Source: Salpingoeca rosetta (taxonomy: Eukaryota > Opisthokonta > Choanoflagellata > Craspedida > Salpingoecidae). From it: a DNA stretch of 25,000 nt. Positions 1 to 21,429 of this stretch are shown here, piece after piece (position 1 is the stretch's first letter; each line of letters opens with the position of its first letter). The position numbers were made by a program, and so were the translations under genes. The notes below the pieces were generated by a model. That model had not been told where the DNA came from and ran no database searches. It saw only the letters and a program-made list of their open reading frames with translations. Location of the stretch: positions 838,170 through 863,169 of the forward strand of contig NW_004754916.1 of the NCBI RefSeq assembly GCF_000188695.1, in the 5' to 3' direction.

Positions 1-122
1 TGATTCGCATCTATTGTATATGCGTCACTTCCTACACTCTGTCTTCTATTTTTTTTTTGTTTTTTTATTCTGTTTTCTTTTGCAGTGCTTGTCCTCATCT
101 TGTATCAAATACCACCATTTCA

Positions 123-218
123 CACGCACACACACACACACACGTACACACACGCATGCACACACACACATGCACACACACACACACACACACACGCATA
201 TGCACACACACACACGCA

Positions 219-280
<62 letters not shown>
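123..280. repeat. (CA)n microsatellite in CIAO2B intron 1
   Basis: Interrupted (CA)n tract, pure from about 231 to 280. On the sense (minus) strand it is (GT)n starting about 17 bases after the donor. It creates open frames translating as Thr-His or Cys-Val repeats on both strands, which are artefacts. Confidence 0.95.
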
Positions 281-283
<3 letters not shown>

Positions 284-297
284 CACGCCAAGCTTAC

Positions 298-475
298 TCA
301 TTTGAACGACGTTGAGCTCCTCCAAGGTGTGTGGGTGTTCTGGGTCGTTGATGTCTCGAATGAGGTCAAACACCTCCCGAGCATCAAAGGCGTCCACGAC
401 ATCATCGTCATAGTCAGTCGCGCAAGGTGCACGGGCTTCCGCCTGCTTGTGCAGCTGTGGCGCAGCGTTCTCCAT
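298..475 (-). CDS. CIAO2B: CIAO2B (MIP18/FAM96B) cytosolic Fe-S assembly protein, first exon only
   Basis: This exon encodes 59 residues plus one base, from an ATG at 475 to a donor GTAAGC at 297 (phase 1). The reading contains ENAAP near the start, an acidic stretch, then [18 protein letters not shown] followed by TLEELNVV. These are the signature N-terminal blocks of the MIP18 family (DUF59), and the ENA-P start plus DARE-FDLI favours the CIAO2B paralogue over CIAO2A. By family knowledge the protein joins CIAO1 and MMS19 in the cytosolic targeting complex that delivers Fe-S clusters to apoproteins. The rest of the protein (the VAVxFTPTIPHCSMATLIG region and C-terminus) is not in the window: the intron starts at 297, runs through a GT-rich tract on the sense strand, and I found no matching second exon before base 1. 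The start is supported by family length and by the lack of any better upstream ATG close by. Confidence 0.9.
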
Positions 476-590
476 CTTCGCCTGTCGCCTGTCGCCTGCC
501 TCGGTGTGGAAAAAATACACCTTGTCGTGTCGTTCTGCGTGTTTGCATTTCCAAGCCAGCCAGCCAGCCAGCAACTTCCACACCCTCTTG
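476..590. promoter_or_regulatory. Shared 115-bp divergent promoter region of CIAO2B and the MARCHF5-like gene
   Basis: Only 115 bp separate the two start codons, which face away from each other, so the 5' UTRs and core promoters must lie in or overlap this interval or the neighbouring exons. It includes a short tandem CCAG/AGCC run at about 551-572. I see no TATA box. A bidirectional promoter is inferred from spacing alone. Confidence 0.5.
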
Positions 591-3835
<3,245 letters not shown>

Positions 3836-4223
3836 GGTCGTTGGTTGCCAGTGGCGAAAGGAACAATCACAACTGACGCAATTCCTCAAGGCACCACGAC
3901 ACTCCTCTTTTATTTGTTGTCGCGTCGTCATGCACTACTCACCTCAATCCAATGCATGCTCGTGCGCTCTCTCCTCCTTCCTTCCCCTCGCCACTTTGGC
4001 TGCCCCTGTGCGCTTTCGTGTCTTTGTTGATGGTGTTGACGCAATGGGTATCTCTGAGAAGGGTGTGGCACACAACAACGCAAAACACACACACACACAC
4101 ACACACACATAAAGGGGAAGCCCAAGATATCTCACGCGAAAGGGATCAGTGCATGCAGTTGAAAAGCAGGTCATTCACACACACACATACACAATACACA
4201 TGCACGCATAAATCAGGCGCATC

Positions 4224-4283
<60 letters not shown>

Positions 4284-4548
4284 GCCACAACACGGGAGCG
4301 GTGGCAGCTGGGGATGAGAGAGGCGCTAACTGGCTGGAATAAAACACAAAATGGAGCCACACACTCCCACACATATGCGCGTGAACAAACCCAAACACAC
4401 AACACACAAAGAAAGCACTCACACACAAAGCAAGCACTCGCAAACACACACACACATCAACGGCCGTGGATTGTCGTGCTTGCAGGCATCCCGAGCCAAC
4501 AAAGATGGAAAATGCCACGACAGCCACGACTTCTTGACACTGCCTCAG
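3836..4548. other. Intergenic stretch with two (CA)n tracts, no supported gene
   Basis: This lies between the putative minus-strand exon and the stop codon of the RIM-BP-like gene. It holds (CA)n at about 4084-4110 and 4226-4280 and shorter CA-rich segments at about 4173-4202 and 4365-4460. A plus-strand AATAAA is at about 4338. Some of this should be 3' UTR of the RIM-BP-like gene, whose transcript runs leftwards here. No open frame has codon use like the real exons. Confidence 0.5.
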
Positions 4549-5118
4549 CTAACGCTTGGAGAAGACCTTGAAGAAGCCCTTCTTCTTTGTGGAGGAGGTG
4601 GTGCTGCTGGCTGTGCTGCCTGCGTGTGCAGCGCTGTTCCCCTGAGCAGCGGAGGAGGCGGCAGTCGTGTTGTTGGCGGCCTCAAGCTCCTCCTCAGGCA
4701 CGGGCGCAATGAAGTTGCCTGGCACATACCCCTGGCGCGCAGACTGGATGTGCTCGCACTGCAATGTATGTATGTGTGTGTGTGTGTGTGTGCATGTGCG
4801 TACACGGGAGTATGCGAATGCACAAGGGAACATAGTACAGATGACTGGTACTGAAGAAGAAGGAAAGCACCACCACCACCACCACCACCACCACCACCAC
4901 CACCACCACCACCACATGTGCAACGCTTGCACAACCAGGCACACAGACAACAGCGCACCTTGAAGAAGCCGTCGTCGTCACGAGGCTCAACGACACGCAT
5001 GAGATCGTGCATGTGGAAAGACAGCTCCTCGGCCTATTTGGAAGATGTTAGCAGACGGGGGTGAAGAGTCATCACACCAGGCGAATGTGAACAGGATGAA
5101 ATCAAGAGCATGGTCACG

Positions 5119-5160
<42 letters not shown>

Positions 5161-5554
5161 AACACACGCACACAGAGGTTTCACGGCATCGTACAATGTC
5201 ATCGTTGGGCGAGAGCTCTTCGGGCAAGTAGTCGTAGAGGGCGCGCACGAGCGTGCCAACGCCAACATCCGCCTGCAGTGCAGCTGGAAAGGCAGAGAAG
5301 GGGAGAGAAGGACAGACGAAGAACGGGGGGCAGTCACGTGTCAGTCGTCCTGGTGGGTGCACGGTGCGACAAGCCATTCCGACACACACACACACACACA
5401 CACATACACACACACACACTGCGAGGGTAACTCACTTTCTGGCTCATCCTCGGCCTCCTGCACGTCTGCGCTGTCGGCCTGGCTCACAAAGTCCGCAGTC
5501 TGACCCGCAGGCAAAACCAAACGCAGAGAAATAAGCAGATAAGCATGATCGTGA

Positions 5555-5592
<38 letters not shown>

Positions 5593-8024
5593 ACACACAC
5601 ATACACACACACACACATACTCACTCACACATACACACATACACACACACACACGCATGCATGCACAATTACATGCAGAACGCACGTCTGTGAATTCGGA
5701 GACAGTCTCTGGGTTGAGCTCCTCAACAAAGTTGGAGGGAACAAGACCCTGGCGGCCGTTGTGCTCTGCAAGGAAGAAGCCGTCCTCACCCACATCGCCC
5801 AGCACCTTGATCACCATGCCCTCCTTCAGCTCAAGCTCGTCCTCAAATGCGTCGTTTGGCGACATGGTCTCCGGGTCGTAGTCGTACAGTGCAACAAACA
5901 GCCGCACAGGTTGCTGGCCCTCCGCTGCCGCCTCCGCGAGCGACACCCCGGCATCGGCCTGCGCCTCGGGTGTGGGGCAGATGAACGTGAGCGGGCGAGA
6001 GGGCTCCGACTTTTCGCCCTCGTAGCCAACAGAGACAACCTGCACCGTGTACGTCTCGCCGGGCTGGTACGCCTCCTCAATCTGGGCAATCGTGCACGTG
6101 GGGTCCACAATCTCCGCCACGTGCTGGTCGTTCATCTGCACGACATAGTGGTCCACGGGGTTGAGGTTGAGCGGAAGCTTCCACGTCACCACGGCGCAGT
6201 CGGGGCGGAGGTCGCTCAGTGCCAGCTCATCAGGGGGCAGCAGTGCATCTGCCTTCGCCTCGCCCTCGCCTTCTTTCTCTTCACCGGTCTGCATTGCCTC
6301 GTTAACGGCTGCAGAGCCCGTGGCGGCCGCTTCCTCCCCCATGAGCGCGCGCGCCTCCTCCTCCTCCTCAGGTGTCAGCTCGCCAAGGAAGTTGGAGGGA
6401 ACAAGCCCGCGCTGCCCGTCCTCGTTCTCGCCAATGTAAAACCCATCCTCGTCCATCTCCCCAAACGTGCCGATGATGGTGCCGGCAATGAGCGTCAGCT
6501 CCTCGTCCGCCCCAAAGTCGTTGGGCGAGCTCACAAGCGGGTCGTAGTCGTACAGCGCGCGCCAAAACATGTTCGGGCGCTGCGACGCGGGCGGCAGCTG
6601 CAGGGGTTCCACGACCTCCTCTTCCTCGTCCCGTTTGCGCTGTTCTTCTTCCTCCTCGCGCTTGCGCTGTTCTTGCTCCTCGCGCTCACGTGCAAGTCGC
6701 TCCTGCTCATCCTTCTCCTTTTGAATGCGTTCGGCCTCTTCCTTCTCCCTCTCAAGCCTCTCCTCCTCTTCCTTCTCCCTCTGCAGGCGCTCAGCTTCGG
6801 CCTTTGCCTCTTCCTCCTCACGCTTGAGCCTCTCTTCTTCCTCCTCGCGCTCGCGTTGCAGGCGGTCTTGCTCCTCCTTCTCCTTGCGAAGGCGCTCAGC
6901 CTCCTCTTCCTCTTCCCGCTTCCGCTTCTCTTCCTCTTCCCGCTTACGGGCTTCCTCTGCCTCACGTTCACGTGCAAGCCTCTCCTCCTCTTCCTTCTCC
7001 TTCTGAAGCCTCTCTTCCTCCTCCTCCTTTTCCTTGCGGAGGCGCTCAGCTTCGGCCCTTGCTTCTTCTTCTTGACGCTTGCGCTTCTCCTCTTCCTCAC
7101 GTTCACGCTGCAACCTCTCCTCCTCCTCTTCCTTCTCCCTCTGCAGGCGCTCAGCTTCGGCCTTTGCCTCTTCCTCCTCACGCTTGCGCTGTTGTTCTTC
7201 TTCCTCCTCGCGCTCGCGTTGCAGGCGGTCTTGCTCCTCCTTCTCCTTGCGAAGGAGCTCGGCCTCCTCTTCCTCTTCCCGCTTGCGCTTCTCTTCCTCC
7301 TCCCGCTTACGGGCCTCAAGCTGTGCTTTGTCTGCACAACCATGTCCACCATGACCAAAGCAAGAAGGGAAGGATGGGAATGAGCAAAATATCGTCTGCT
7401 GAGATGACGGCACGACAGCAATGCTGCGAACCCTTCCTCCGCGCACAGATAGAGGCAGCTCACAGGCGCGCAATAGCACAGACGGACGGACAGACAGCCA
7501 GACACACACACAATCACACAGGCAACCCTTGCTTGAGAACTGCTGAATGGTGTACCTTGCTTCAGCTTGGAGCCGCGACGGGCGCGTGCAGCAGCAACGG
7601 CAGCTGCAGCCGTCTCATCCCTGTGCGTCGGGCTCACGGGTGCCTCTTCCACCGTTGGTGAGACAGCGCCGGCAGCAGCAACAGCCTCGGCCTTGTCTGC
7701 CTCAGCCTTGTTGAGGGCAGCCTGCATGTCCTCAAGCTGCGAGCGAAGCGTGTCTGCCTCCTGTTGGGCGTCGTCGGCGCGCGTGTGTGCGGCCGCGCGT
7801 TCAGACTCTGCGCTCTGCAGCTGCTCCTCCAGCGATGCAATTTCGTCACGCAGGCGGGCCTCAGTCTGTACACAGAAGGGGAGACGGGACGTTGGGGGGG
7901 GGGGCGGTGAGGGTGAGGGTTAATGCGTAAGGGGGATTGGAGGGAAGTTAAACAGCAGACGAATGGAAGGGTTGTTGCGAGTAGTTGTCGCCGACTGAGG
8001 CTGGATATGCAGCGACCACAATTG

Positions 8025-8055
<31 letters not shown>

Positions 8056-10914
8056 ACACACGCACACACGCCATGTGAGCGCACCTGTGCAAGGGTGTCC
8101 TGAGCCTGCTGCCTGTCTTCGCTGGCCTTTGTCTCAGCAGCGGCAAGGTCGCCGTTCAGTGCGGCCACCTCATCCTCAAGCGCCGCAACCTTCGCCTCCA
8201 GTGCTGTCACCGTCTCCTGCTGGCTCGCGCCCTGCTGCGCCTCCTCCACAGCCTCTTCAAGCTGCTCAACTGTCGCCTGTTGGGGGGGGGGGGGAGTGTG
8301 TTGCGCGTTGTGTGTGTATATTGTGTGTTTGTATGTTGTGTGTGGGTGTTTGGTGAGGGTGGGTGTTTGGTGAGTGAGCAACTGGGTGGAGAGCTGAGTC
8401 TGTGCGTGCGTGTGCGCAACGCGTTGAAGCCCAGAAAGCAGCGCACTCATCCCCACCACAGCACAAGCCAGTGTGTGGTTTGCGCACCTTGAGGTCTGCG
8501 ACCTGTGCGGTGAGCGCCTCGTTCTGCTGCTTCAGTGGCGCAACGGCCGCCGCCTGCTCCTGCAGCCGCGACACATCCGCAGACAGTTCCGCATTGCGCG
8601 TCGCCAGCGTTGCGGTGTCAGCATCCTGCAAGCGGTTGGAGCGAGCATTGAGGGGGGGGGGGGGAAGCAAGGTGAGGTTGTGAATGGCACCGACTGAGCA
8701 TTCACACGCGCACGCTCTGATGAACATTAGGACAGGAATTGCACACACACAAGCACTCCACGCATGTGTACGTGTAACGCACCATGTCGACGGTCGCCCT
8801 GAGGGCGTCGTATTTGGACTGGAGGTCAACAATGGCTGCGCTGTTGGCCGGGTTGGCCCGCGCAAGCTGCGTAAACTGCTGCTGCGCCTGCACACACCCA
8901 AGGACGCAAGCAACGCAATACCAAAAAAATTATATAGGGAGGTGAACACACGCATTGTGGACGGCCATCACGAACACGAATGTGAACGCGGCGAGAGGAA
9001 ACAACACCAAGCAAGAAAACAGGAAAACAGGAAAACAGGCAGTCGGCCATCAACGGGAATAAGCCTGCCGCATATCGATGCCTCAACATACAACGCGATA
9101 CACCACAACACCACCACCACCACCACCACAGCGTGCAGCCCCAACAACTGCCAAGGGCGATGAGCTAGGTGCGTACCTTGAGGAGCTCCCTGTTGAGCTG
9201 CCTGATGGTGTCCTCGTGGGAACGAATCATGGCCTTGAGGTCCGTCGCCTCTGCCCGCCGCGCTGCGCTCGTTTCCGCAGCCGCCTTCATGCTCTCAAGC
9301 TGCTTCATCGCCTTGGCCGCAGATGTCTCAGCCCTGACCACACGCGAGACACATTGGAGAAGGGGGGTTGAGGGTTGCATGACGTACCCGGAGGGTGAAC
9401 AAAGAAGTGATGGTGGTGGTGGTGGTGGTGGTGGTGGTGGTGGTGGTGGGAAAGCAGCGAATGTCAAACGCATGCGCGTTCAACATTTTCACACACACAT
9501 CAAACACATACACACATACACACGCACACACACACACACACGAGGTGACGTACTGCTTGGCCTTGTTCTCAGCCGCCTCTGCGCGGGAGGCGAGACGCTT
9601 GTTGTCCGTGTCGGCCTTGGACTTGGAGCGACGAAGCGAGTCAACCTGCTCCGTGCGCTCGCTCAACATCCGCTCAAGCTCAGCAACCCGCCGCTGTCGT
9701 CGTGGTGGTGGTGGTGGTGGTGATGATGGTGGTGTGTGTGTGTGTGTGTGTGTGAGCACAAAAGGAAGCACACAAACAGCTGCAGAAACAAAGCACTGCA
9801 CCAAGAACAACAAGAACAAGAACCACACAATCAGCAGCAGCAGCATGAACGGCACCTCGAGGCGCTTGTCCTCGGGCTGCGGCTTCGTTGGCGTGGGAAT
9901 CTGTGTCTTCTTGGCTGTGACGTGTACACAACACAGGCAAACAACCGAAAGTGAGCGAGAGCAACCGAGAGCATGAGCGATCGCGAAGGGAAAAAAAAGG
10001 TAAAGCAAAACAAAACAAAACACGCATGCACATCAGACTGCTGATCCACGCAGAACCACATGAAAACACAAGTACCACGACACTACACTACACGGCAAGC
10101 CAAACGACACACGACACAGGAATGATGCTCCATAGTGCACGCACAGCTCACCTCTTAGTGCACGTGCGCTCGACTCCGCCTTTTGCAAGAGCTGGCGCGT
10201 CTTCTGCAGCTCCTGGTTCACGGCATCGTTCTTGTTCTTCAACTTGAAGTTTTCGGACTGCAGGTCCTTGAGCTGCTGCTTGTCCCGCCGCAGCTGGTTG
10301 GTCAGGTTGCGCACCTTGCGTGTCAGGTCCTCCACGTTCTTGCCCGGGCTCGCTGCCGTGGACTTGGCGGGCGACACCGCCGCCACCGCCGCCTCTGCCC
10401 GCTGCTTCTCCAGCAGCGCCTCAAGCTCGTGCACGCGCGCGTTGAGGCGGCGAATGTCCCGCGCCTGGTCGCCGGCCTTGGCCTTGAGCTTCCGCAGCTC
10501 GGCCGCATCCGCCTTGCTCGGGGTGCGGGCGCGCTTGACAGTCGGGTCGGGCCCGTGGTTGGCTGGGTCGTACTGCCCAATGGCAGGCATGAGCTTCTTT
10601 GGCGTGCGCTTGCTCAGCGAATCCGCCGTCTTGTACCGCTGCATGTCCTCCTCAACCCGGCTCTACAAGCGGTTGCGCATGGGTGCATGTGTGTGTATGT
10701 GTGTGCAGTATGTAAGTATAGCCCTCAACCTCTCCCCCCCCCATTGCCTTTGTCTCGAACTCCCGCCCCTCCCCCTAAACACACATACACACAGGACTTG
10801 CGTATATGGCGCACCTTCTCTGCTGAGAGGCGGTCGTAGTTGCGGCGCAACGCCGAGAGCTCCGTCTGCAGATCCCGAATCTCCCGCTCCTTTTGCCGAA
10901 ACTCAGACATCTGT

Positions 10915-10956
<42 letters not shown>

Positions 10957-12351
10957 GCACGGATCCACATGCACGTGAAGGACGACAGGAGTCAGGCAAT
11001 GGGATAACCGCGGCCATCATAGCAACGGCCACGACCACCATATATTGTGATCACCGCCCTAACCACCACCACCACCATCGTCACCTCGTTCTTGAGGGAG
11101 GCGTTATTGTCCTTGCGGATCTTGTTGAGCTCCTCCAGGTGCTGCTGCCGCAGGTCCTTGATCTGCTCCGCCTTCTCCGCGTCGTGCTTGCACTTGGCGT
11201 CATACAGCCGCTCAAGCTGCACACAGTGTTTTTGAGTGTGTGTTGTGTGTTGTGAGAGTTGGTACATAATTGGTTGTGTGCGCGCGTGTGATTGTTTGAC
11301 AGACAACTCATCACCAGCACGCATAGGTTCGCGCCATGCCTACAAAAGCACAGCATATCACCCAGCACACACGCACGCACACACACACACACACACACAG
11401 ATCCCGAGCATGCGCGGCGTCTAACCCGTGCGAGCTGCTGTTCTGTGTCGAGCAGAGCGCGCTGGAGAGAGGAAATCTCGCCGCCAAGACGTGACTCAAC
11501 CTCCTACACAGAGGCGACGGCAGCAACATGTCATCATCATCATCACCACAACGTATGAGAAAATGCAGCCGCTGAGGTAGTAGGGAATAGAATAGAGAAC
11601 CACAGACAGGCAAACAGGCATGCAGATGGGCGGACAAACGCCAAACCAGAAACATACACACACACAGACGCAAACCAAACACACACGCGCGCGCACACAC
11701 AACGACGCCAAGGCAACGCACCGCTGCTGTCTCCTTCTTGACCTCCTCGCGAAGGGCATTCTCGGCCTCGAGGCGCTCCTGCTGCATCTGGCGGTGGCGG
11801 GCTGCCTCGGCCTCGTCGCGTTGCCGGATAATCTCCTCAACCTCGCGCTGGCGCTTGCGCTCCAGGTCTTCCTTCAGCCGCTTGATCTCCTGCGCGCGCT
11901 CCTTCAGCAGCTTCGTCTCCTGCTGCAGCAGGCGCTGGTTTTGCTCCATCTCAGATAGCTGCCGTGTCTCGTGGACAGCGGCAACTTTTTCCTTGTGCGC
12001 CTGCTGCGACTGCTTCTGCTCCGTGCGCAAAGCATTGCGGAGCTGCGTCGAGTTTACGCACGTGTGTTGTGTGTGTGTGTGTGTGTGTTGCGTGTGGGTA
12101 CCCAATGCAACACACATGTGTGTGTCGCATGTACTGCGTGCAGTGCACAGTAGATATTGCGCTTCAAAGCTACCAAAACGCCACGGCACTACAGCAGGCG
12201 AGCATTCTGAGCTTCAATTCAGACACACCTCCATGATGCGATCCCGCATGGCCTGGTTGGAGCGCTTGAGGGATTCTGCGCGGTGCATGGAGTCCACCAG
12301 CGCAGTGCGCTCCACGATCGACGTGCGGTGCGAGCTCGCCGTCAGTGACAT
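4549..12351 (-). CDS. RIM-binding-protein-like scaffold: long coiled coil, Glu/Arg helix, SH3-FN3-SH3-SH3
   Basis: Eighteen exons, all junctions in phase, 1479 residues: 12351-12229, 12042-11722, 11503-11426, 11216-11085, 10910-10815, 10662-10152, 9914-9856, 9693-9554, 9333-9177, 8887-8783, 8625-8488, 8276-8085, 7865-7556, 7325-5686, 5499-5436, 5283-5195, 5033-4959, 4758-4549. Residues 1-787 are mostly heptad coiled coil with a short Pro/Ser break near residues 435-455. Residues about 788-1030 are a Glu/Arg/Lys helix. SH3-1 (about 1042-1100) has [21 protein letters not shown] and GLVPSNFL. One FN3 domain follows at about 1155-1240. SH3-2 (about 1261-1323) has [20 protein letters not shown] and [11 protein letters not shown]3-3 (about 1366-1428) is split over exons 16-18. 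The SPN motif after ALYDYDP is typical of RIM-binding-protein SH3 domains. In animals these bind proline motifs of RIM and calcium channels at the presynaptic zone; here a general membrane-scaffold role is inferred. The tail is Ser/Thr/Ala-rich and ends [12 protein letters not shown]. The start at 12351 could be extended by an upstream in-frame ATG or a 5' exon. Confidence 0.85.
4869..4915. repeat. (CCA)n trinucleotide tract, intron 17 of the RIM-BP-like gene
   Basis: About 15 copies of CAC/ACC. On the sense strand it is (GGT)n in the donor half of the intron; a sense (CA)n tract (plus 4769-4792) lies near the acceptor of the same intron. Confidence 0.9.
5118..5654. repeat. Three (CA)n tracts, one in each of introns 16, 15 and 14 of the RIM-BP-like gene
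   Basis: The tracts are at about 5118-5175, 5382-5419 and 5554-5654. Each lies close to the donor of its intron (donors at 5194, 5435 and 5685), so each reads (GT)n directly after the splice donor on the sense strand. Exons 15 and 16 lie between them. Confidence 0.9.
6751..7320 (-). repeat. 360-bp period direct duplication encoding the Glu/Arg helix
   Basis: Positions 6751-6960 and 7111-7320 are near identical at an offset of 360 bp, for example the block starting CTGCAGGCGCTCAGCTTCGG at both 6781 and 7141, and TTGCAGGCGGTCTTGCTCCT at both 6856 and 7216. A third, more diverged partial copy lies at about 7020-7100. The period is exactly 120 codons, so the frame is kept. The encoded helix alternates EEEE with RK or RL and has few hydrophobic heptad positions, as expected of a single alpha-helix. 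Confidence 0.9.
7892..8662. repeat. Three poly-G (sense poly-C) runs next to acceptors
   Basis: G homopolymers of about 10-13 bases at 7892-7904, 8281-8293 and 8650-8662 lie in introns 12, 11 and 10 of the RIM-BP-like gene. On the sense strand they are poly-C runs 4 to about 40 bases before the acceptor and can serve as polypyrimidine tracts. Confidence 0.85.
9409..9752. repeat. (GGT)n and (GT)n tracts in introns 8 and 7 of the RIM-BP-like gene
   Basis: (GGT)n at 9411-9449 in intron 8 and (GGT)n plus (GT)n at 9702-9752 in intron 7 read as (ACC)n and (CA)n before acceptors on the sense strand. A (CA)n at about 9505-9541 reads (GT)n after the intron 8 donor. Confidence 0.85.
10918..10955. repeat. 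(CA)n tract, intron 4 of the RIM-BP-like gene
   Basis: On the sense strand this is (GT)n just upstream of the acceptor at 10911. It is the clearest exception to the GT-at-donor, CA-at-acceptor rule in this window. Confidence 0.9.
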
Positions 12352-12393
12352 GGCTGTGTGGTTGCTGGCGACACTGTTGGCAAGCACACGCAT

Positions 12394-12441
<48 letters not shown>
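12394..12441. repeat. (AACACG)8 hexanucleotide repeat upstream of the RIM-BP-like start
   Basis: Eight perfect AACACG units, with degenerate copies on each side, lie about 43 bp upstream of the ATG at 12351. The position is the 5' UTR or a 5' UTR intron. Confidence 0.95.
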
Positions 12442-12443
<2 letters not shown>

Positions 12444-13220
12444 GCACGCCTTGAGCTGGGTGAAGGATAGTGCTGGTGCACGAAAGACCCACAGAGGGGA
12501 AAGGCAAGGACATACACCTCAGACGAAAGCGCCCATGCTTTTCCTTTTTGGAGCAGTGTGCACCAAAACGGGCGACGCACAGACAACAACAGACAAAAAC
12601 CAGAAGCTGACGGCAAAGGAACCAAGGCACAAGCAGGAGGAAGGAAAGAACCACTGACAAAGAGCCGACCTGGTTTGGTGAGACGGAGAGTTGCTGGTCC
12701 CAAGAACAACCGTGGTCGTCGAGGCTTGTTCACACGCGAGGTGCTGATATCGTGTCTCACGCACACACACACACACGCGCGCGCGAAGCAAGAGAGCGAC
12801 GAGCGAGCGAGTAAGCGAGCGAGTTCCAAACAACAAAACAACAACACCAGCACACAAGCACAAGCTGACGTCTGCTGTTGTTGTGTGCGAGTGCTGTTTG
12901 GCTTCGCTTCTTGGGTTGATTGCTTTCACTGTGCTGGCTCGCTGCTTGGCGTATTTTTTTTTATTCTTGCCTTGGCCAAAGCGAAAACACGGAAGATTTA
13001 GCTGACTTTCCCGTACCCAGCCTGCAAAGCGCAAACTGCCTTGCTTGGAAGTTGAAGTGCTGCAATTGGCAAATCTCAGCGAATGCGCTGACAGCAAAGA
13101 AGGAGCAACCGCCAACACAGCAACACAGCAACTCGGCTTGGCTGTGGGTGTTTGCACCGTGTGTTGTGGTGTTGCTGTTGACACCCAGCAGAGCTTGGAA
13201 AGAGAAGACGGAGAAGAGAG

Positions 13221-13268
13221 ACTACAGCAGAGAGAGACTACAGCAGAGAGAGACTACAGCAGAGAAGA
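13221..13268. repeat. Three tandem copies of a 16-bp unit in the golgin 5' UTR
   Basis: The unit ACTACAGCAGAGAGAG starts at 13221, 13237 and 13253; the last copy varies at its end. It lies 40 bp before the golgin ATG. Confidence 0.9.
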
Positions 13269-13307
13269 CAGAAGAGAGGGAAGGAGGTTGAGTCGCACTC
13301 CACAAGC

Positions 13308-19306
<5,999 letters not shown>

Positions 19307-19691
19307 TGGCTGTGCTCCACTACTTCCAGGAAGGGCTGCGCGCGGGGACTTGAGAGAGGGAAGAGGGGTGCAGAAATTGATTGGTTGTTTGTCTACACAG
19401 TACAAAAGCTGCTTCTTGGTTTTGAATGTATATCAAGGTCAACAACGCAGAGAGACAGATGGGTGTGGAGAACGTGGCACAAACGGCCGCCATGGCACGG
19501 AGTAACATAGCAACAGAGCGCACATGTGGCTGTGGCTGTGGACCATGGTTTGGGCAGTAACAAGGTGGAAGGGAGGATGGAGAGAGGGAAAGAGCGCAAT
19601 CCGTGCTTGCATGCACGCAATCACGCGTGTCGTAGATGACGTGCACCGAGTGATGGTAACGCGTGCGCATGCAGGGCAGCGAGGTGGTTGG
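19307..19691. other. Convergent 3' intergenic region
   Basis: 385 bp between the golgin stop and the phosphatase stop, carrying both 3' UTRs. No AATAAA on either strand, no repeat and no supported coding exon. Confidence 0.6.

Positions 19692-21429
<1,738 letters not shown>

Larger units (their letters stand above)
12352..13307. promoter_or_regulatory. Divergent upstream region between the RIM-BP-like and golgin genes
   Basis: The 956 bp between the two start codons must contain both promoters and 5' UTRs. It holds the AACACG repeat, a GCGA/GAGC-rich stretch at about 12778-12825, a T-run at about 12954-12962 and a 16-bp tandem repeat at 13221-13268. I see no supported coding exon. Confidence 0.5.

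Noticed and set aside
40..84. Strong plus-strand acceptor-like site (T-rich tract then TTTTGCAG at about 77-84)
   Set aside because: It lies inside the minus-strand CIAO2B intron and no plus-strand coding exon follows it.
46..315. Several open frames rich in Thr-His or Cys-Val
   Set aside because: They are translations of the (CA)n/(GT)n tract in an intron and have no coding signal.
5545..7383. Long plus-strand open frame of 612 codons
   Set aside because: It is antisense to exon 14 of the RIM-BP-like gene; its Leu-rich runs are the complement of Glu/Lys codons.
6531..7727. Arg-rich minus-strand open frame
   Set aside because: It is a frame-shifted shadow of the Glu/Arg helix and reads through the intron 13 boundaries.
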